Assembly (NCBI GenBank): GCA_902489515.1
Contig: CABUAL010000037.1
Span: 1 to 10,262, forward strand
Source: an uncultured Collinsella sp.
GTDB taxonomy: Bacteria; Actinomycetota; Coriobacteriia; Coriobacteriales; Coriobacteriaceae
Length of the DNA stretch: 10,262 bases
Direction: 5' to 3'
The notes below the pieces were generated by a model. The model saw nothing but the letters and a program-made list of their open reading frames with translations. It was not told where the DNA came from and did no database searches. Below, one piece after another: positions 6,529 through 10,262 of the stretch (positions are counted from its first letter, which is position 1; every line of letters starts with the position of its first letter). A program made the translations under genes and the position numbers.

Positions 6529-7302
6529 ATGGGCAACTTGAACAATGGCGCGCTCGAGCGCAACGACTCACGTCGCGTGGCACTGGTCACGGGCGGCTCG
6601 CGGGGTATCGGCCGCGCCTGCGCTATCGGTCTGGCGGAGGATGGCTACGATATCGCCGTCGTCTATGCCGGCAGCGTCGATGCGGCGCGCGAGACGTGCG
6701 ACGCCTGCGAGGCGGCTGGCGCCACGGCGCGCTCATATCAATGCGACGTGGCCGACCCCGCTGCCGTCAACGCGTGCGTGGAAGCGGTCCTCAACGACTT
6801 TGACTCCATTTGGGCGCTCGTCAACAACGCTGGCATCACCCGCGATGGCCTGCTCATGCGCATGGGCGATGACGCCTTCGATCGCGTGCTCGATGTCAAC
6901 CTTAAAGGAACGTTTAACACGACGCGCGCGCTCACCAAGACCTTTATGCGCCAGCGCGGCGGCTGCGTCGTCAACATGAGCTCGGTTGTGGGCCTGATGG
7001 GCAATGCCGGGCAGGCCAACTACGCTGCCTCCAAGGCGGGCGTGATCGGCCTGACCAAGGCGGTGGCGCGCGAGCTTGCGCCCCGCGGTGTACGAGTGAA
7101 CGCGGTCGCCCCCGGGTTTGTCGAGACAGATATGACGGCAAAGCTTTCGGAAAAGGTTCGTGCGGCAACCGAGGAGCAGATTCCCCTTAAGCGCATGGCG
7201 CGCCCCGAGGAAGTGGCCGGCGTGGTGCGCTTTTTGGCGAGCGATGCGGCTTCCTACATTACGGGCGAGGTTGTACGCGTTGACGGCGGAATGGCGATGT
7301 AG
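6529..7302 (+). CDS. fabG: 3-oxoacyl-ACP reductase (SDR family)
   Basis: NADPH-dependent short-chain dehydrogenase that reduces 3-ketoacyl-ACP to 3-hydroxyacyl-ACP. In 257 residues it shows the cofactor motif TGGSRGIG (21-28), NNAG (99-102), Asn124 in VNLKG, Ser152 in NMSSVVG, and Y165-x3-K169 in GQANYAASKAG, followed by RVNAVAPGFVETDM, which is close to classic FabG proteins. AAAGGA (6518-6523) stands five bases before ATG 6529. Compared with E. coli FabG, which begins almost at the first strand, there is an extra hydrophilic N-terminus of roughly 13-15 residues (MGNLNNGALERNDSRR); no in-frame downstream start with an SD was noticed. SDR sequences are promiscuous, but operon position makes the FabG call firm. 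Confidence 0.95.
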   Translation: MGNLNNGALERNDSRRVALVTGGSRGIGRACAIGLAEDGYDIAVVYAGSVDAARETCDACEAAGATARSYQCDVADPAAVNACVEAVLNDFDSIWALVNNAGITRDGLLMRMGDDAFDRVLDVNLKGTFNTTRALTKTFMRQRGGCVVNMSSVVGLMGNAGQANYAASKAGVIGLTKAVARELAPRGVRVNAVAPGFVETDMTAKLSEKVRAATEEQIPLKRMARPEEVAGVVRFLASDAASYITGEVVRVDGGMAM

Positions 7303-7329
7303 AAATCAGGGCCGAAGAACGGCTTGGAT

Positions 7330-7344
7330 GAGGAGACCATGATG
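7330..7344 (+). promoter_or_regulatory. fabF ribosome-binding site, decides among three starts
   Basis: GAGGAGA at 7330-7336 precedes tandem ATGs at 7339 and 7342. Counted from GGAG, the spacing is three to the first and six to the second, and six is what rpsJ, fabH and acpP show. A TTG at 7324 lies upstream of the SD and is unlikely. The start at 7342 gives MEQRVAITGIG. Confidence 0.65.
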
Positions 7345-8589
7345 GAACAGAGAGTTGCAATCACCGGCATAGGTGCCGTATCGCCGCTCGGCAACACCGC
7401 GCTTGCCACCTGGGCGGCAATGTGCGCTGGCACGTGCGGCATCGGCCCGACATCAAAGCCCGCATCCGATGCATTTGCCGTCAAGGTGGCGGCCGAGGTC
7501 AAGGGCTTTGACGGCAACGAGTACTTTGGCAAGCGTGACGCCAAGCATCTGGACCCCTGCGTTCAGTTTGCGATGGCGGCTTCGGACGAAGCCATGCACG
7601 ATGCGGGCTTTGATGTCGAAGGCGCCATCGATCGCGAGCGCCTGGGCGTCTACGTGGGCTCGGGCGTGGGCGGCATGACGACGCTCGTCGACAACGTCCA
7701 TACGATTGCCGAACGTGGGCCCCGCCGCGCATCGCCCTATATGATCGCGATGATGATCCCCAACATGGCATCGGGCAATATCGCAATCCGCCACAAGGCA
7801 AAGGGCCCGACCCTGCCCGTGGTGACCGCGTGCGCAACCTCGGCCCATGCGGTGGGCGAGGCGTTCCGCGCCATCAAGCACGGCTATGCCGACGCGATCC
7901 TCGCGGGCGGCGCCGAGGCGGCCATTATCCCCGATGCCGTTGCGGGCTTTACGTCCTGCCGCGCATTGACCACCAACCCCGATCCCGCGACGGCCTGCCG
8001 TCCGTTCGATGCAGACCGCGACGGCTTTGTGATGGGCGAGGGCGCCTGCGTGCTCGTGCTCGAGAGCATGGAACATGCGCAGGCGCGCGGTGCGCACATT
8101 TATGCCGAGGTCGTGGGCTACGGCAACACCGATGATGCCTATCACATCACGAGTCCTGATCCCGAGGCTGCCGGCATTGCCCGCGCGATATCGCTGGCGG
8201 TGACCGAGGGCGACGTCAAGCCTTCCGAGGGTCTCTACATCAATGCCCACGGCACATCGACCAAGCTCAACGATTCGTCCGAGACGGCGGGCATTAAGCG
8301 TGCGCTCGGCGAGGACGCGGCGCGCGCCGCGCACGTCTCGTCGACTAAGTCGATGACCGGCCACATGATCGGTGCCACGGGCGCCATCGAGGTCATGGCC
8401 TGCGCCATGGCGCTCGAGCAGGGCGTGGTGCCGCCGACCATTAACTACCGCACGCCCGATCCCGCCTGCGATCTTGACTACACGCCCAATCGCGCAGTTC
8501 GCGCCGACCTTACCTGGGCGCTTTCGACCAACCTAGGCTTTGGCGGGCACAACGCCGCCATCGCGCTGCGTAGATATACGAGGAGCTAG
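7342..8589 (+). CDS. fabF: 3-oxoacyl-ACP synthase II (KAS II)
   Basis: Condensing enzyme that elongates acyl-ACP with malonyl-ACP. The 415-residue product has the Cys-His-His centre of KAS I/II: Cys164 in VTACATSAHA, His303 in NAHGTSTKLNDSSET and His341 in STKSMTGHMIGATGAIE, with Lys336 conserved, plus GFGGHNAA near the C-terminus. It begins RVAITGIGAVSPLG. Length agrees with FabF (about 410-415). The preferred start is the second of two tandem ATGs. FabB cannot be excluded on motifs alone, but the cluster order and the fact that it is the only elongating KAS in the window favour FabF. Thirty-nine bases separate it from fabG, and three from accB, whose SD GAGGAG lies in its last codons. Confidence 0.96.
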   Translation: MEQRVAITGIGAVSPLGNTALATWAAMCAGTCGIGPTSKPASDAFAVKVAAEVKGFDGNEYFGKRDAKHLDPCVQFAMAASDEAMHDAGFDVEGAIDRERLGVYVGSGVGGMTTLVDNVHTIAERGPRRASPYMIAMMIPNMASGNIAIRHKAKGPTLPVVTACATSAHAVGEAFRAIKHGYADAILAGGAEAAIIPDAVAGFTSCRALTTNPDPATACRPFDADRDGFVMGEGACVLVLESMEHAQARGAHIYAEVVGYGNTDDAYHITSPDPEAAGIARAISLAVTEGDVKPSEGLYINAHGTSTKLNDSSETAGIKRALGEDAARAAHVSSTKSMTGHMIGATGAIEVMACAMALEQGVVPPTINYRTPDPACDLDYTPNRAVRADLTWALSTNLGFGGHNAAIALRRYTRS

Positions 8590-8592
8590 AGC

Positions 8593-9066
8593 ATGGATTC
8601 CAAAAGACTTGCCGAGATAGCCGATGTGATGGAGGACCGCGGCCTCACGCGCGTGCGCGTTGAGGAGCCCGATGGCACCGCGGTCGAACTCGAGCGCGCG
8701 AGCGCCGCACAGCCGGTTGCCGTGCCCATGCCCATGCCGAGCGCTATGGCCGCTCCAGTTGCAGCTCCCACAGTCGCGCCTGCCGCACCGGAGCCCGCCG
8801 CGCAGACACCTGCCGCCGCACCAGAGCCCAAGGGCACCGAGGTGACCGCTCCCATGGTCGGCGTTTTCTATGCTGCCCCGGCGCCGGGCGACGAGCCGTT
8901 TGTGCACGTGGGCTCTAAGGTCAAGGCCGGCGAGACGCTCTGCATCATCGAGGCCATGAAGGTTCTCAACGAGGTAACGGCAGAGGCAGACGGCGAGGTG
9001 CTCGAGATCTGCGTGGCCGACGGCGACCTCGTGGAGTTTGGCAGCTGCCTCATGAGGATCGGATAG
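8593..9066 (+). CDS. accB: Biotin carboxyl carrier protein of acetyl-CoA carboxylase
   Basis: Carries the carboxylated biotin between biotin carboxylase and carboxyltransferase. The 157 residues divide into a short N-terminal domain (about 1-35), an Ala/Pro-rich linker (about 36-80, including the repeated Met-Pro run VPMPMPS), and a biotinyl domain (about 82-157). The biotin site is EAMKVLNEV with Lys123, and the segment APAPGDEPFVHVG (95-107) contains the thumb typical of AccB from bacterial acetyl-CoA carboxylases. The start at 8593 has GAGGAG seven bases upstream within the end of fabF. It is the expected target of the divergent biotin ligase gene at 2438-3214. Its order accB-fabZ-accC is that of streptococcal clusters. 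Confidence 0.96.
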   Translation: MDSKRLAEIADVMEDRGLTRVRVEEPDGTAVELERASAAQPVAVPMPMPSAMAAPVAAPTVAPAAPEPAAQTPAAAPEPKGTEVTAPMVGVFYAAPAPGDEPFVHVGSKVKAGETLCIIEAMKVLNEVTAEADGEVLEICVADGDLVEFGSCLMRIG

Positions 9067-9078
9067 GTGATATCCATG
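9065..9078 (+). promoter_or_regulatory. fabZ ribosome-binding site overlapping accB stop
   Basis: AGGTGAT (9065-9071) matches the distal part of a full Shine-Dalgarno and, aligned to the GG, leaves eight bases before ATG 9076. A GTG at 9067, directly after the accB stop, is in frame and has GAGGA at 9054-9058. Both starts are possible and differ by three residues; ATG giving MNKEELKELLPHR is preferred. Confidence 0.55.
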
Positions 9079-9498
9079 AACAAAGAAGAGCTTAAGGAAC
9101 TGTTGCCGCATCGCGAACCGATGCTTTTGCTCGACGAGGCCGAGCTGGTGGGCGACGAGGCCCACGGCAAGATCACGATCACGGGCGACGAGTACTTTTT
9201 GCAGGGGCATTTTCCGGGAAACCCGGTGGTCCCCGGCGTGATTCAGTGCGAGATGCTCGCCCAAAACTGTTGCGTGCTGCTGATGGGCGATGAGGAGGCG
9301 CGCGGCGCGACGCCGTTCTACACGAGTCTGGACAAGGTGCGCTTTAAGCGTCCGGTGCGCCCGGGCGACACGGTTGATCTGGTGTGCTCCATCACGCGTG
9401 CGCGCGGGCCGTTCCGCTTTGCGACGGGTACTGCGAGCGTCAACGGTGAGGTTTGCTGCCGCGCCGATATGTCTTTTGCACTCATGCACGAAAGTTAA
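9076..9498 (+). CDS. fabZ: 3-hydroxyacyl-ACP dehydratase
   Basis: Hotdog-fold dehydratase converting 3-hydroxyacyl-ACP to trans-2-enoyl-ACP. The 140-residue protein (143 if the GTG at 9067 is used) has LPHREPMLLLDE at 10-21 and the catalytic segment GHFPGNPVVPGVIQCEMLAQ (44-63) with His45 and Glu59. FabZ is typically 140-150 residues; nothing in the sequence suggests the FabA isomerase subtype, though FabZ-like isomerases (FabN) can look similar. It lies between accB and accC, an arrangement known from Firmicutes clusters. It ends in TAA with ten bases before accC. Confidence 0.95.
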   Translation: MNKEELKELLPHREPMLLLDEAELVGDEAHGKITITGDEYFLQGHFPGNPVVPGVIQCEMLAQNCCVLLMGDEEARGATPFYTSLDKVRFKRPVRPGDTVDLVCSITRARGPFRFATGTASVNGEVCCRADMSFALMHES

Positions 9499-9508
9499 GG
9501 AAGGCTTC

Positions 9509-10262
<754 letters not shown>

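Noticed and set aside
7453..8364. Minus-strand open frame opposite fabF (303 codons)
   Set aside because: Arg/His/Gly-rich low-sense composition, no motif, no clear SD; a mirror of the fabF codon pattern.
8700..8830. GC-rich repeated CCCATG/GCCGCACC tracts in accB as a possible tandem repeat
   Set aside because: They encode the usual flexible Ala/Pro linker of the carrier protein and have no regular DNA repeat unit.

Overview
The window reads as chromosomal core sequence from a high-GC bacterium. The close SD-to-start spacing, strong GC preference at third codon positions, and the wording of EF-G and S10 suggest an actinobacterium of the Coriobacteriia type (Collinsella-like). This assignment is inferred from general appearance, not from a search. 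No mobile elements, CRISPR arrays, tRNA or rRNA genes were seen.

Three blocks are present. (1) Positions 1-2383, plus strand: the 3' part of fusA (EF-G), then rpsJ (S10, TTG start), closed by a strong intrinsic terminator. tuf does not lie between fusA and rpsJ, and the rest of the S10 operon does not follow rpsJ. (2) Positions 2438-3390: birA on the minus strand, encoding a biotin-protein ligase without a DNA-binding domain, and a 176-nt divergent control region shared with the next operon. That region holds a 17-bp imperfectly palindromic element repeated directly 48 bp apart, plus two TGTC-N-GACA inverted repeats. (3) Positions 3391-10262, plus strand: a compact type II fatty acid synthesis operon, fabH-acpP-fabK-fabD-fabG-fabF-accB-fabZ-accC, the last gene cut by the window end. 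Spacers are 50 nt or less, several genes nearly touch, and fabK and fabD overlap.

The genes of block 3 make up nearly a complete initiation and elongation machine. AccB and AccC (with AccA and AccD, presumably downstream) make malonyl-CoA. FabD loads it on AcpP, FabH starts chains, FabF elongates, FabG reduces, FabZ dehydrates, and the flavoprotein FabK does the last reduction. BirA, divergent from the operon, attaches the biotin that AccB needs. The order matches the streptococcal/Firmicutes fab-acc cluster rather than the classic mycobacterial arrangement. No regulator gene (FapR or FabT type) is in the window, so the factor that would bind the repeated element is unknown.

I see no wholly new system. 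The most worthwhile target is the birA-fabH divergent control region, followed by the unusual placement of rpsJ.
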